From Lentzea sp. NBRC 102530 (GTDB lineage: Bacteria; Actinomycetota; Actinomycetes; Mycobacteriales; Pseudonocardiaceae), in assembly GCF_030269365.1 (NCBI RefSeq), contig NZ_BSTF01000005.1, positions 310,001 through 374,000 on the forward strand: DNA of 64,000 bases. The letters run 5' to 3'. Within the stretch, counting starts at the first letter, position 1, and each line of letters begins with the position of its first letter. This document shows positions 50,878-59,800 of this stretch, piece after piece. A program made the position numbers and the translations under genes. Under the pieces are notes generated by a model, which saw nothing but the letters and a program-made list of their open reading frames with translations, ran no database searches and was not told the origin of the DNA.

Positions 50878-51798
50878 GTGTTTCGGAAGTCCTTGTCTCT
50901 TCTCGTGGTTCTGCTGGTGTGCGCGTGCACGACCGAGAGCCCGTCACGTCCGGTGTCGGCGCCGGTGCAGCTCCAGGTGCCGACCCTGATCAACGACTCG
51001 CGCGGCGAGGTGTCCGCCACCGTGCGCGCGGTGGTGGACGGCCGCACCATCGAACTGGACGGCGGCGAACGCGTCCGCATCTCCCAGCTCGCCCAGCCCG
51101 CCGACTGCTGGGCCCCCGGCGCCCGCGCGTTCGCCGAGAAGTGGTTGCTCGCCAAGGCGGTCCGCGTCAGCGCCATGACCCCGGGCGAGGTCAACCTCCG
51201 CCTCGAGGACGGCACCGACTACGCGTTGCTGGCGGTGCGGGAGGGCATCCTCCGCGCCCAAGACGCCGCGGGTTCCCTGGTCGAAGCCGAACTGGCCGCC
51301 GCCCGCGACGACCGGGGCCTCTGGGGCGCCCCGTGCAACGGCATGGACGCCACCCCTTCTTCCACTGCGACGACGACCACCTCCACCGCCCCGTCGCAAC
51401 AACAGCCCGACCCTTCACAGCAGGCCGTCACCACGACCACCCCGCCGCCCCCGATCGTGACGACCCAGCCGCCCCCGCCCCCGTGCGCCGTGAGCTACCG
51501 CGCCGACAACCAGTGGCAGGGCGGCTTCCAGGCCCAGATCACCATCAGGAACACCGGCCGCACCCCGATCAACGGCTGGTCCCTGAGCTGGACCTTCGCC
51601 GACGGCCAGACCGTCCGCGACATGTGGAACGCCTCCGCCTCCCAGCGCGGCTCCGCGGTCACCGCCACCGCCGCCGACCACAACCGCGCCATCCAGCCGG
51701 GCGCCGAAGCCTCGCTCGGTTTCCTGGGCTCCTCTCGGGGTCGCAACACCTCGCCGGACTCGTTCACCCTGAACGGCGCGGCCTGCACGACGTCCTGA
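50878..51798 (+). CDS. Secreted lipoprotein with nuclease-like (SNase) domain and cellulose-binding CBM2
   Basis: 306 residues from a GTG with GGGAG 7 bases upstream. The signal peptide ends at VCAC, so Cys17 is probably lipidated. Residues ~38-135 resemble a thermonuclease (TNase-like) domain (VSATVRAVVDGRTIELDGGERVRI), but the usual catalytic GIDxPE segment is replaced by SQLAQPADCW. A Thr/Pro/Gln-rich linker follows. Residues ~205-306 are a CBM2 carbohydrate-binding module (NQWQGGFQAQITIRNTG, NGWSLSWTF, MWNA) bounded by two cysteines. It may tether the cell to cellulose or display an inactive OB-type domain. The combination is unusual. Confidence 0.82.
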   Translation: MFRKSLSLLVVLLVCACTTESPSRPVSAPVQLQVPTLINDSRGEVSATVRAVVDGRTIELDGGERVRISQLAQPADCWAPGARAFAEKWLLAKAVRVSAMTPGEVNLRLEDGTDYALLAVREGILRAQDAAGSLVEAELAAARDDRGLWGAPCNGMDATPSSTATTTTSTAPSQQQPDPSQQAVTTTTPPPPIVTTQPPPPPCAVSYRADNQWQGGFQAQITIRNTGRTPINGWSLSWTFADGQTVRDMWNASASQRGSAVTATAADHNRAIQPGAEASLGFLGSSRGRNTSPDSFTLNGAACTTS

Positions 51799-51848
51799 TC
51801 GCCGGGCGCCGACTGTTGGCGCCGGCAGCACCCCGTGGCAAGATAAAT

Positions 51849-51861
51849 TAGTAATTTACTA
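51849..51861. promoter_or_regulatory. Operator-like palindrome before the sugar-acid operon
   Basis: TAGTAA-T-TTACTA is a perfect 6+1+6 palindrome in an AT-rich promoter patch (51843-51869), 28 bases before the first gene. No regulator gene is adjacent. Confidence 0.6.
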
Positions 51862-51888
51862 CTGATTTGATCGCGCCGGGGATGAACA

Positions 51889-52668
51889 GTGCAGGTCACA
51901 AGGGTCGTGCCGCTGTACGCCGAGGTGGACCACCACCTCGGCGGCCGCTGGACCTCGCTCCGCACGGACCACCGGGAGTGGCTCTGGCACCGCCCTGACC
52001 CAGCCCGGGCCGGGGCAAGCCCGAACGCCGCCTTCGTGGACGCGGGCGGCCTGGAGGAGTGCGTCCCGACCGTCCGGGGCCTGCCCGACCACGGCGACGC
52101 CTGGAGCCGCCCCTGGCGGGAAACCCCCGACGGGGCCCAGGTGGACTGTCCTGACTTCACCCTCACCCGCGCCCTCGGCTCCGAAGCCGGCGCGATCGTC
52201 GCCGACTACGAGCTGCGCGCCACCCCCGGCTATCGCTTCGTCTGGGCCGCCCACGCCCTCCTCGACGTGAGCCCGTTTGCCCGTTTGGCCGCTCCGCCCG
52301 GCACTTCCGTGCTGATCACCGATCCGGTTCCCGCCCCACGCCTCTGGCCTGCGGGCCTCGACGCGCTCGGCCCCGACGACGGCACCGCCACCGGCGCGGT
52401 CCTCGAACGTGGGCAGATCCGCGTCGTGGACGGAGAGCAGCAACTCGACCTCCGCGTCGAGTGCGCCGATCAGCCCGTCTCGATCGCGTTGTGGCGCAAC
52501 CTGAGGGGCTGGCCCGAAGACGATCCGTACCGCAGCATCGGCGTGGAACCCATGCTCGGGCGCACCTTCGACCGCGCGGACACCAGCCGTCCGGTCGCGG
52601 TGGTGCCCGCGTCGGGATCGGTGCGCTGGCGGCTGACGATCACCGCTCTCGTGGGAGGAACCGCATGA
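51889..52668 (+). CDS. Aldose-epimerase-like (galactose mutarotase fold) protein
   Basis: 259 residues. The sequence follows the galactose-mutarotase-like beta-sandwich: GGRWTSLRTDHREWLW, GGLEECVPTVRGLPDHGDAW and the late ALWRNLRGWPEDDPYRSIGVEPM. The PDHGDAW histidine is in the usual place of a catalytic or substrate-contacting residue. The GTG at 51889 follows GGGGATG. It is coupled by an ATGA overlap to the kinase gene, so its product probably interconverts anomers of the operon's sugar. Confidence 0.75.
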   Translation: MQVTRVVPLYAEVDHHLGGRWTSLRTDHREWLWHRPDPARAGASPNAAFVDAGGLEECVPTVRGLPDHGDAWSRPWRETPDGAQVDCPDFTLTRALGSEAGAIVADYELRATPGYRFVWAAHALLDVSPFARLAAPPGTSVLITDPVPAPRLWPAGLDALGPDDGTATGAVLERGQIRVVDGEQQLDLRVECADQPVSIALWRNLRGWPEDDPYRSIGVEPMLGRTFDRADTSRPVAVVPASGSVRWRLTITALVGGTA

Positions 52669-53570
52669 CCGACGTGCTCACCCTGGGCGAGACCATGGGG
52701 GCGTTCCGCGCCGCCGGTCCGTTCCGCCTGGGAGGGACCGCGGAGCTGACCGTCGCCGGCGCCGAGTCGAACGTGGCCATCGGTCTCGCGCGCCTCGGCC
52801 ACGCCGTGCGCTGGACGGGGGTGACGGGCGCCGACGAGATCGGGTCGCTCGTCCGCCGCACGCTGCTGGCCGAACAGGTGGACGTCCAGGCCGCCCGGAC
52901 CACCCCGGACGCGTCGACCGGGCTGATCCTCTTCGAACCGCGCACCGCCGACATCACCCGGGTCCTCTACTACCGCAAGGGGTACGCGGGGTCGCGACTG
53001 TCCGTTGAGGACGTCCGGCGCTCGTTCGACCTGGGCGTGCCGCGGATCGTGCACGTCACGGGAATCACGCCCGCGCTGAGCGGGTCCGCGCTCGCCGCCG
53101 TGACCGAGGCGGTCCACCTGGGCAGGCAGACCGGCAGCACCGTCAGCCTCGACGTCAACTTCCGCTCGAAGCTCTGGACCGCGACGCAGGCAGCCGAGAC
53201 CATCAGGCCGTTGCTCGAGAACGTCGACGTGCTGATCGCGTCCGACGACGAGCTCCCCATCGCCGGCGACCACGAGGTGCCCGAGGTCGTGGTGAAGCAC
53301 GGCGCGGACGGCGCGACCGTGCACACGCCGGACGGTTCGTGGTCGGCCGAGGCCCACCGCGTCACCGTCGCCGACACCACCGGCGCGGGCGACGCGTTCG
53401 TGGCCGGCTACCTCTCCGCGCGCCTCGACGGCCTCGACCCCGGCGACCGCGTCCGGCGCGGCAACGCCGTGGCCGCCTTCGCCGTCGCGACACCGGGCGA
53501 CTGGCAGGGCCTGCCCACCCGGACCGACCTGGAACTGCTGGACCTGCAAGCGGGGAGCACCGTCCGATGA
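52665..53570 (+). CDS. PfkB-family sugar kinase, probably 2-keto-3-deoxygluconate kinase
   Basis: 301 residues. The ribokinase fold is marked by the N-terminal LTVAGAESNVAIGLARLG and the C-terminal DTTGAGDAFVAGYLSARL, whose Asp is the catalytic base. DVNFRSKLW is typical of 2-keto-3-deoxygluconate kinases. It overlaps both neighbours by 4 bases (ATGA), so the three genes are translated together. The substrate is inferred from similarity and from the lactonase next door. Confidence 0.87.
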   Translation: MTDVLTLGETMGAFRAAGPFRLGGTAELTVAGAESNVAIGLARLGHAVRWTGVTGADEIGSLVRRTLLAEQVDVQAARTTPDASTGLILFEPRTADITRVLYYRKGYAGSRLSVEDVRRSFDLGVPRIVHVTGITPALSGSALAAVTEAVHLGRQTGSTVSLDVNFRSKLWTATQAAETIRPLLENVDVLIASDDELPIAGDHEVPEVVVKHGADGATVHTPDGSWSAEAHRVTVADTTGAGDAFVAGYLSARLDGLDPGDRVRRGNAVAAFAVATPGDWQGLPTRTDLELLDLQAGSTVR

Positions 53571-54415
53571 CGTTGACGCAGTGGAACTTCGAACAGCTCG
53601 AACTGGGCGAAGGCGCCCGCTGGATCAACGGCAGGCTGGTGGTCGTGGACCTGCTGGCAGGCCGCGTCCTCGAAACACGCGGCACCGTCCCGGCCCCGTT
53701 CACCGAACTGGCCACCCTCCCGGCACCCGTCGGCGCCGTCGCCCCGGTGCGGGGCCGCGACGAACTCATCGCCGCCACCGGAACAGGCGCAGGCCTCCTG
53801 AACGGCCCGCGGCAACAGGAGTTCGCGGGCGAGGGCATGCGCGTCAACGACGCCGTGGCCGACCCCCAAGGCCGCTTCTGGGTCACCACCATGGCCTACG
53901 ACACCGAACCGGGCACCGGCGCCCTGCACCGCCTCGGCACGCCCGCGCCAGTCCTCAAAGGACTGACGATCCCCAACGGCCCGGCGTTCTCCCCGGACGG
54001 CAGGCACCTCTACCTGGCCGACAGCGCCCGCGGCACCGTTCACCGCTTCGACGTGGGCCGCGACGGCGAACTGGGCGCCCGCCGAGTCTTCGTGCACACC
54101 CCCAACCACACCCCGGACGGCATGACCACAGACGTGATCGGCAACGTCTGGATCGCATTCTGGGGAGCCTCGGTCGTCCGCCGCTACCGCCCCGACGGCC
54201 GCCTGGACCGCGAGGTGACCCTGCCCGCCCGCCAGCCCACGAGCGTCTGCCTGGGCGGCCCCGACCTGAGCCGCCTCTTCATCACCACCGCGAAGCACGG
54301 CCTGCGCCGGCCGAGCCTGCACGACGGCGCCCTCTTCGCCGTGGACGTGGACGTGCCAGGCCGCCCGGCGGACGAGTACGTCCCGTCGTCGGACACCCGG
54401 ACCACTGCCGAGTAG
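53567..54415 (+). CDS. SMP-30/gluconolactonase-family lactonase
   Basis: 282 residues of a six-bladed beta-propeller. LGEGARWINGRLVVVD carries the N-terminal metal ligand Glu; MRVNDAVADPQGRFWVTTM, GLTIPNGPAFSPDGRHLYLAD and TPDGMTTDVIGNVWIAFW supply the Asn/Asp ligands. It would hydrolyse a sugar lactone such as gluconolactone. It is the last gene of the mutarotase-kinase-lactonase operon, which together suggests catabolism of an aldonic or deoxyketo acid. Confidence 0.88.
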   Translation: MTLTQWNFEQLELGEGARWINGRLVVVDLLAGRVLETRGTVPAPFTELATLPAPVGAVAPVRGRDELIAATGTGAGLLNGPRQQEFAGEGMRVNDAVADPQGRFWVTTMAYDTEPGTGALHRLGTPAPVLKGLTIPNGPAFSPDGRHLYLADSARGTVHRFDVGRDGELGARRVFVHTPNHTPDGMTTDVIGNVWIAFWGASVVRRYRPDGRLDREVTLPARQPTSVCLGGPDLSRLFITTAKHGLRRPSLHDGALFAVDVDVPGRPADEYVPSSDTRTTAE

Positions 54416-54548
54416 CGGCGATGTCCTCCGTTCCGGTGATGGGCACCGGAACGGCCAATGCGGGGCGGATGTTTGGGGCCGTCCTTGGTACGGTGGTCCG
54501 ACAATAGGCCACCGAAGTCCGACAGGAGACTTGAGTCCCGGAGCTGCC

Positions 54549-56690
54549 ATGGGCGACCCGAACCCTGACGGACGGATCGCGCGGTCCGACGCGCGGAACG
54601 TGGTGCGCACCGTGACGGGCAACGCGGTGCAGATCGGCTCGCTGACGGGTGATCTCGTCGTGCACCAGCCCGGGGGCTCCTTCGATCGGCCTCGCCAGGT
54701 CCCGCCGACGCCGCGGGGGTTCGTCGATCGCGAAACCATTTTGTCTACTTTGGACAAACTGCTGCTGGGGGGTTCGTCGGCACCCAGGCAGTTCGTCGTG
54801 ATCAGCGGCCTGGCGGGTGTCGGCAAAACCGCCGTCGTTCGACGATGGGTGCACGAGTGGGCTGAGCGCTTCTCCGGGGGACAGTTCTACGTCGACTACG
54901 CGGCGGTCCGCACCGATTCCGGTGCTCCGGTGAACGACGCACTGGCCGACTGCCTGCTGGCGCTCGGCGTGCAGCACGAACACATTCCGGCCACGCTTTC
55001 CTCTCGGGCGAACCTGTTCCGGACGATGACCGCTACGGCGCCGGTGCTCGTCGTGCTCGACGACGTCACGGAACCCGCCCAAGTACCACCATTCCTGCCG
55101 AACTCGAACGGCAGCGTCGTCCTCGTCACGAGCAGCGACAGGCTATCCGAGCTCGCGTTGGACGGTGCGCACCTGCTCGTGCTGGAGCCGCTCGACGAAA
55201 GGAGCGGCCTGGCGTTGTTGCGGGAACTCTGCGGCCCGGCGCGAGTGCTGGCCGAGGCTCAGGTGGCGACGAAGCTCGTGGGGTTCTGCGCCGGGCTGCC
55301 CGTGGCGCTGCGCATCGTCGCCGCGCGGTTGATGTCCCGGCCGCAGCTGACGATCGCCTGCCTCGCAGGCGAGCTCGCGGACGAGACCACAAGGCTGGCG
55401 GCCTTCTCATTGCGAGGTGAACCGCTCGTGTCTGCTGTGTTCGACAACGCCTACCGCACACTTCCGGCTGAAGCAGCGGCTCTCTACCGCGGCCTGGGGA
55501 TCGCTCCGATGAGGAAGGTCAGCGTCGAGGTGGCCTCGGTCGTGCTCGACCTCCCCCTGGCTCGGGCGAAGCGCTCGCTGGACGTGCTCGTCGACGCTTC
55601 GTTCCTGGACGAGTTGCCCGGCAACGGATTCACGATGCACGACCTCGTCCGGTTGCACGCACGAGAACGCTCGATGGACGAAGACTCGGCTGAGCGACGG
55701 GAATCGGTGCTCGACCGCATCCGCACCCACTACCTGCGCAAGTCCGCGTTCGCGGACCGCGCGGTGATGGGAAAGCGCATGCGCATCGCGGATCTGGGGC
55801 ACCTGCTCGAAGGTGAACCCGACCCGTTCCCCGGCGAGGCGGGCAAGGCCGCGGCGCTCGAGTGGTTGTGCGACGAGCGGGGCAACCTGCTCGCTGTCCT
55901 GCACGCGCTGGCGGATCAGGGCTGGGACGACTCGGCCTGGCAGCTTTGCGAGTCGCTGCACGCGTTGTACCTCAACCGGCGTTTCCTCGACGACTGGGTC
56001 GAGGCCAGCGAGATCGGGGCGGCGGCCGCAGATCGCGCGGGCAACGCGGCTGCGGAGGCGAGGCTGCTCAGCGTCGTGTCGAGGGCGTACACCGAACTGG
56101 GGGAGCTGGACCTCGCCCGGACGCGCCTCGAACGAGCGCTGGTGCTGGCCGAACGGTCCGAGCACACCGTTCTGATCGCCTCGGTGTGGGAGTTCACCGG
56201 CAGATATCGGGATCGAGTCGATCCGGGCAGTTCCGCCGAGGCCTATCAACGCGCGATCGAACGCAACACCGAAGCCGGTGAACGGAGAGGAGTCGCGCTG
56301 GCCACGTACTTCCTCGGCTGCGCCATCAGTTCGGGCGGAGACCAGACGGCGGCTTTGGAAGTCCTCCAACGCGCTCACCGGTTGTTGCTCGAAGTGAATG
56401 ACGTCCGCATGGCGGGTCGAGGCTCCATCAGCCTGGGCGTCGCCCATTTCCGCAGCGGTGACAGCGCGGCGGCCAGGCGCGAACTGGAACGCGCGGTCGG
56501 CGTGTTCACCAGTTCCAAGGCCGCGCATTACGAGGCGGAGGCCAGAGAGGCTCTCGCCGAGGTGGCCGAGCACGAGGGAGATCTGCGCTCAGCGCGGGAG
56601 AACCTGACCAGGGTGCTGCACATCCGCCGGGCCAGTGGTGCACCGAACCTCGAGGGTCTCGTCGCCCACCTGCAGAGGTTGACCGTCTAG
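54549..56690 (+). CDS. NB-ARC ATPase with TPR repeats
   Basis: 713 residues. A short N-terminal repeat-like stretch (NVVRTVTGNAVQIGSLTGDLVVHQ) resembles the segment that often precedes NB-ARC domains in actinomycete signalling proteins. The ATPase carries Walker A GLAGVGKTAVV, Walker B APVLVVLDDV and GLPVALRIVAARL. The C-terminal ~280 residues are TPR-like. Unlike AfsR it has no DNA-binding domain or other effector. GGAG is 6 bases before the ATG at 54549. Its stop shares a CTAG with the convergent gene. The role is unknown; a signalling or STAND-type function is likely. Confidence 0.87.
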   Translation: MGDPNPDGRIARSDARNVVRTVTGNAVQIGSLTGDLVVHQPGGSFDRPRQVPPTPRGFVDRETILSTLDKLLLGGSSAPRQFVVISGLAGVGKTAVVRRWVHEWAERFSGGQFYVDYAAVRTDSGAPVNDALADCLLALGVQHEHIPATLSSRANLFRTMTATAPVLVVLDDVTEPAQVPPFLPNSNGSVVLVTSSDRLSELALDGAHLLVLEPLDERSGLALLRELCGPARVLAEAQVATKLVGFCAGLPVALRIVAARLMSRPQLTIACLAGELADETTRLAAFSLRGEPLVSAVFDNAYRTLPAEAAALYRGLGIAPMRKVSVEVASVVLDLPLARAKRSLDVLVDASFLDELPGNGFTMHDLVRLHARERSMDEDSAERRESVLDRIRTHYLRKSAFADRAVMGKRMRIADLGHLLEGEPDPFPGEAGKAAALEWLCDERGNLLAVLHALADQGWDDSAWQLCESLHALYLNRRFLDDWVEASEIGAAAADRAGNAAAEARLLSVVSRAYTELGELDLARTRLERALVLAERSEHTVLIASVWEFTGRYRDRVDPGSSAEAYQRAIERNTEAGERRGVALATYFLGCAISSGGDQTAALEVLQRAHRLLLEVNDVRMAGRGSISLGVAHFRSGDSAAARRELERAVGVFTSSKAAHYEAEAREALAEVAEHEGDLRSARENLTRVLHIRRASGAPNLEGLVAHLQRLTV

Positions 56691-58348
56691 ACCGGGGTCA
56701 CGGTCATCGTGGCCACACCCAGGCTGGTGCGCAGCGTGAACTCACCGCGCAGCTCCTGTTTCGCGACGACGAGCGAATAGCAGGCGGCCGCGAGCATCCG
56801 CGCGGGCAACGCCCTGTCACAGCTCACCTGGAACCGGCGTCCGTCCCGCGCCAGGAGTTCGCTGCTGCCGTCATCCCGGAGCACCCCCACGACCCGGCAG
56901 CCCGGGTACCGCTGGGACAGCTCCGCCAGGTGAGCCTTGGTGGAGCAGGCGGAGGCGGGCGTCGGGTCGACTATGACGGAAGCGTTGTCGTAGCGCTTCA
57001 GGAGGTTTCCGCCGACTTCGGCGAGGAGCCGTTCTCCGGTGAGGCGGAGCTTCTCGCGAAAGGGGGCGAGGTAGAGATCGCCAGTGACTTCCGTGCCGTC
57101 GACCCGGAAGTCGAACCTGAAGTAGTGCGCCGCGTGGAGGTACGGCTCGGGCGCCGGTGCCGAACGCACCTCGAACTCGCGTGGCTGGGCCTTCTTCTTG
57201 GCAGTGCGGAAGCAGAGGTCGCGCAGGAGTCCGGCCGACCGTCCGGGGTGGGTGATCAGCCGCTCGACCAGGTGGGCTGCCCTGGAGTGGTCGTGCCGTT
57301 CGATCTCGGCCTCGATCTGCTCCCGCAGGTCGAGGCCGAGGACGATGGGCCGTGCCATGCCGTTGCCCAGGTCGGCCATCACGGTGCCAGGTACGACGTT
57401 CTTGCTGAAGGTGGCGAGCAGCAGCGGGATGTCCATCATCGCGCTGTAGAGGCTCGTCGAGCCGAAGTCGCCGATCACCAGGTCGCTGGCGAGAACCGTC
57501 GCGTGCCAGCCCGCCGCTGTCGGGATGACCATCAGCCTGCCGGACTCGATGTGGGGCTTCAGTCTCCGCAGGATCTCGCTGGTGCCCTCGTAAGACCAGA
57601 CGGCGGGGTGCAGGAAGATCGCCAGCCGGTAGCGCTCGCACGGCAGTTGGGCGAGGAGCAGGTCGATCAGTCCGGCTCGCCGGCCGAACAGGGAGCTGCG
57701 GCCCCAGGTCGAGCTCAACGTGATGAGGCGCTGGTCCTCGGTGACTCCCAGGGCCTTCCGGTAGTTCGAGCGCTCACCGCGGCTGGCGCACAGGAGGTCG
57801 AAGTTGCTGTCTCCCACGAAAGCGGTTCTGCCGACGGTGTGCTCGCAGGCCTCGGCCAACTGGCGAACCTGATCGGGGTGGGTGACCGTCTGCGTGGTCT
57901 GGCCGGTCACCAGGCCTTCCGGCCGGGCGAGGCCGGCGAGCCGGTACTCGCCGGTCTCGCGGTTCTTCACGAACTTGTGAAACCCCACGCCGTGCAGGAG
58001 GACGAGGATGGGCGTCGGCGCGAAGGGGAGGGGATCGATCCACTCGCTGGTGGTGAGGATCACATCCCGACGGCCTGTCGCTGCGGCGGAGTAGGGGATC
58101 GGCTTGATCTCCTTGGCGCGGAGCCAATCGTCGATCTCCCGCCTGAACCGGGAGCCGGGGCAGATGACCCACACGAGTTTGACCTCGGGATCGCCCTCGA
58201 ACACCCGCAGCTCCTGGTGGAGCTGGATCGCGGAGACGAGCGTCCGCGTGAAGCAGTAGATGATCAGCTCGCTGGAGCAGGTCTCCCAGTCGAGTGCGTC
58301 GTGAGCGGCGGGGCCCAGATCGGGCGGGTCATGGTCCACAGCGTTCAC
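56687..58348 (-). CDS. GT-B-like protein related to CDP-glycerol glycerophosphotransferases
   Basis: 553 residues. ELIIYCFTRTLVSAIQLHQE opens the first Rossmann-like domain, and VILTTSEWIDPL, LVLLHGVGFHKF and GRTAFVGDSNFDLL follow. The second domain has ITLSSTWGRSSLFGRR, IPTAAGWHATVLASDLVIGD and FGSTSLYSAMMDIPLLL, a layout like the CDP-glycerol glycerophosphotransferase and related GT-B superfamily. I recall similar conserved proteins of unknown function in streptomycetes. The C-terminal ~150 residues are a separate domain. An ATCTT/AAGAT palindrome like the one at the ROK gene lies about 190 bases upstream. Confidence 0.7.
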   Translation of the reverse strand: MNAVDHDPPDLGPAAHDALDWETCSSELIIYCFTRTLVSAIQLHQELRVFEGDPEVKLVWVICPGSRFRREIDDWLRAKEIKPIPYSAAATGRRDVILTTSEWIDPLPFAPTPILVLLHGVGFHKFVKNRETGEYRLAGLARPEGLVTGQTTQTVTHPDQVRQLAEACEHTVGRTAFVGDSNFDLLCASRGERSNYRKALGVTEDQRLITLSSTWGRSSLFGRRAGLIDLLLAQLPCERYRLAIFLHPAVWSYEGTSEILRRLKPHIESGRLMVIPTAAGWHATVLASDLVIGDFGSTSLYSAMMDIPLLLATFSKNVVPGTVMADLGNGMARPIVLGLDLREQIEAEIERHDHSRAAHLVERLITHPGRSAGLLRDLCFRTAKKKAQPREFEVRSAPAPEPYLHAAHYFRFDFRVDGTEVTGDLYLAPFREKLRLTGERLLAEVGGNLLKRYDNASVIVDPTPASACSTKAHLAELSQRYPGCRVVGVLRDDGSSELLARDGRRFQVSCDRALPARMLAAACYSLVVAKQELRGEFTLRTSLGVATMTVTPV

Positions 58349-58533
58349 CGGTCACGCGAGATGTTCGGCCGCGCAGGGCGGCCGGCAGCCGGTGGGCGAG
58401 ATCTCGCAGTGCCGGTGAGGACACTCGCGAGTCTCGGTCCGCGAGTGTCTGCAACGGTGGTCTTGACATGGTGGTCCACAGCATCGTGCAACCTGCCCTC
58501 GGTTCGCGTGTCCAGTTCCCCGAGGCCCAGCAT

Positions 58534-58550
58534 ATCTTCAAATCAAAGAT
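58534..58550. promoter_or_regulatory. Palindrome upstream of the GT-B-like gene
   Basis: ATCTT-CAAATCA-AAGAT is a 5+7+5 palindrome. With its flank it reads TATCTTCAA, which also occurs at the ROK gene promoter (59828-59836). It may be a shared site of the ROK regulator. Confidence 0.45.
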
Positions 58551-58585
58551 TCATGAAGTTCGAGTTGCAGGTTTCGGTCCAAACA

Positions 58586-59800
58586 TCAGCTGGGTTGACG
58601 GTCGACTTGCAGCGCGAACGCGAGTGCACCGAGCGGGCCTGCGAGCATCCCCAGCTCAGACAGCTTCACCTCGGTGGGGCTCACGTGCTTGAACATGCCC
58701 TCCAGTGCGTTCTGCTGGAAGGTCTCGCTGGCGGGAACGACCACGAGGTCGCCCGCCTGGCCGAGTTCACCCCCGATCACGACGAGTTCGGGATTGATGA
58801 TGTTGCAGACCCTGGCCAGTGCCAGGCCGATGTTGTCGGCGGCGATCTTCAGCACCGTTCGGCACACCTTGTTGCCGGTCTTCGCGCGGTTGATGAGGTT
58901 CTCGAGGTTGTTGGGAAGGTTGACGCGGTGTCCCGTGTAAGCGATGCGGACCTGCTCGACCAGCCTTGCTCCGCCGACGAGCGTCTCCAGGCAACCGCGG
59001 CTGCCGCAACGGCACACGTCGCCACGCGGGTCCATCGTGAGGTGACCGATCTCGCCGGCGAGGCCATGCCGTCCGCGGGTGATCGCTCCGGCGATTATGA
59101 GCCCCGCGCCGATGCCGGCGGACGACTTCACGAAGAGCAGGGTCTCGCGGTCCCGGCCGTGTCCGTAGAGGTGCTCGCCGAAGGCCGCGAAGTTGCACTC
59201 GTTGTCGGGGATGACCGGGACTTTCGGGAAGCTCTCCTCGAACCACTGCATCGGGTTGCCCTGCAGGTCCCAGTCGAGGGAGGAAGCGACCTGCGAGATC
59301 TCGCCGCTGCGGGGGTCGATGGCCGCGGGGATGCCGAGCCCGATGGACACGACGTGCTCAGTGCTGAGGCCGGTTCGTGCCACCAGGTCCCGGATCATCA
59401 AAACGCATTCGCGGCGCCACGCGTCCATGCCCTGGGTCGCTCCGAAGTTCACCGTGCTGTCCAGTGTTTCCTCGGAGTCGACGCACCGGACGGCGACCGT
59501 CAGTCTGTCGTGCCCGACCTCGACGCCCACCGCCACGCCGCGCACCGATCCGATGCTGATGCGTTTGCCTCGTTCACCGTCGCTCCCGTCGACGCGGAAC
59601 ACGTTGTCGGCCTCGAGTTCCTGCACGACGCCTGAGACAGTGCCCTGGGACAGGTGTGTGCGCTTGGCGATCTGCACCTGTGTCGAGGGCTGTGCCATTA
59701 CCGCGCGGATGACCCTTCGCTTGTTGCCTTCGCGGACCGAGTCGGGCCTCGTGCTCAGCAACTCGCGCGCGTCATGCACCCTGCCGTCTTGTGAAGTCAT
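58586..59800 (-). CDS. ROK-family transcriptional regulator
   Basis: 404 residues. The N-terminal winged helix is at ~20-75 (NKRRVIRAVMAQPSTQVQIAKRTHLSQGTVSGVVQELE). The ROK sugar-kinase-like domain has the glycine-rich GAGLIIAGAITRGRHGLAGEIGH and the zinc motif CRCGSRGCLET. It probably represses a sugar-responsive gene set, including itself. The ATG at 59800 lies 18 bases from paired TATCTT motifs and a perfect palindrome. The N-terminal VLM extension (59806) is a weaker start. It stands between the GT-B-like gene and the lasso cluster. Confidence 0.92.
   Translation of the reverse strand: MTSQDGRVHDARELLSTRPDSVREGNKRRVIRAVMAQPSTQVQIAKRTHLSQGTVSGVVQELEADNVFRVDGSDGERGKRISIGSVRGVAVGVEVGHDRLTVAVRCVDSEETLDSTVNFGATQGMDAWRRECVLMIRDLVARTGLSTEHVVSIGLGIPAAIDPRSGEISQVASSLDWDLQGNPMQWFEESFPKVPVIPDNECNFAAFGEHLYGHGRDRETLLFVKSSAGIGAGLIIAGAITRGRHGLAGEIGHLTMDPRGDVCRCGSRGCLETLVGGARLVEQVRIAYTGHRVNLPNNLENLINRAKTGNKVCRTVLKIAADNIGLALARVCNIINPELVVIGGELGQAGDLVVVPASETFQQNALEGMFKHVSPTEVKLSELGMLAGPLGALAFALQVDRQPS

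Noticed and set aside
56687..58348. GT-B-like protein as a tailoring enzyme of the lasso peptide
   Set aside because: It is on the opposite strand, separated by the ROK gene, and similar proteins occur without lasso clusters as far as I recall. I found no evidence linking it beyond proximity.
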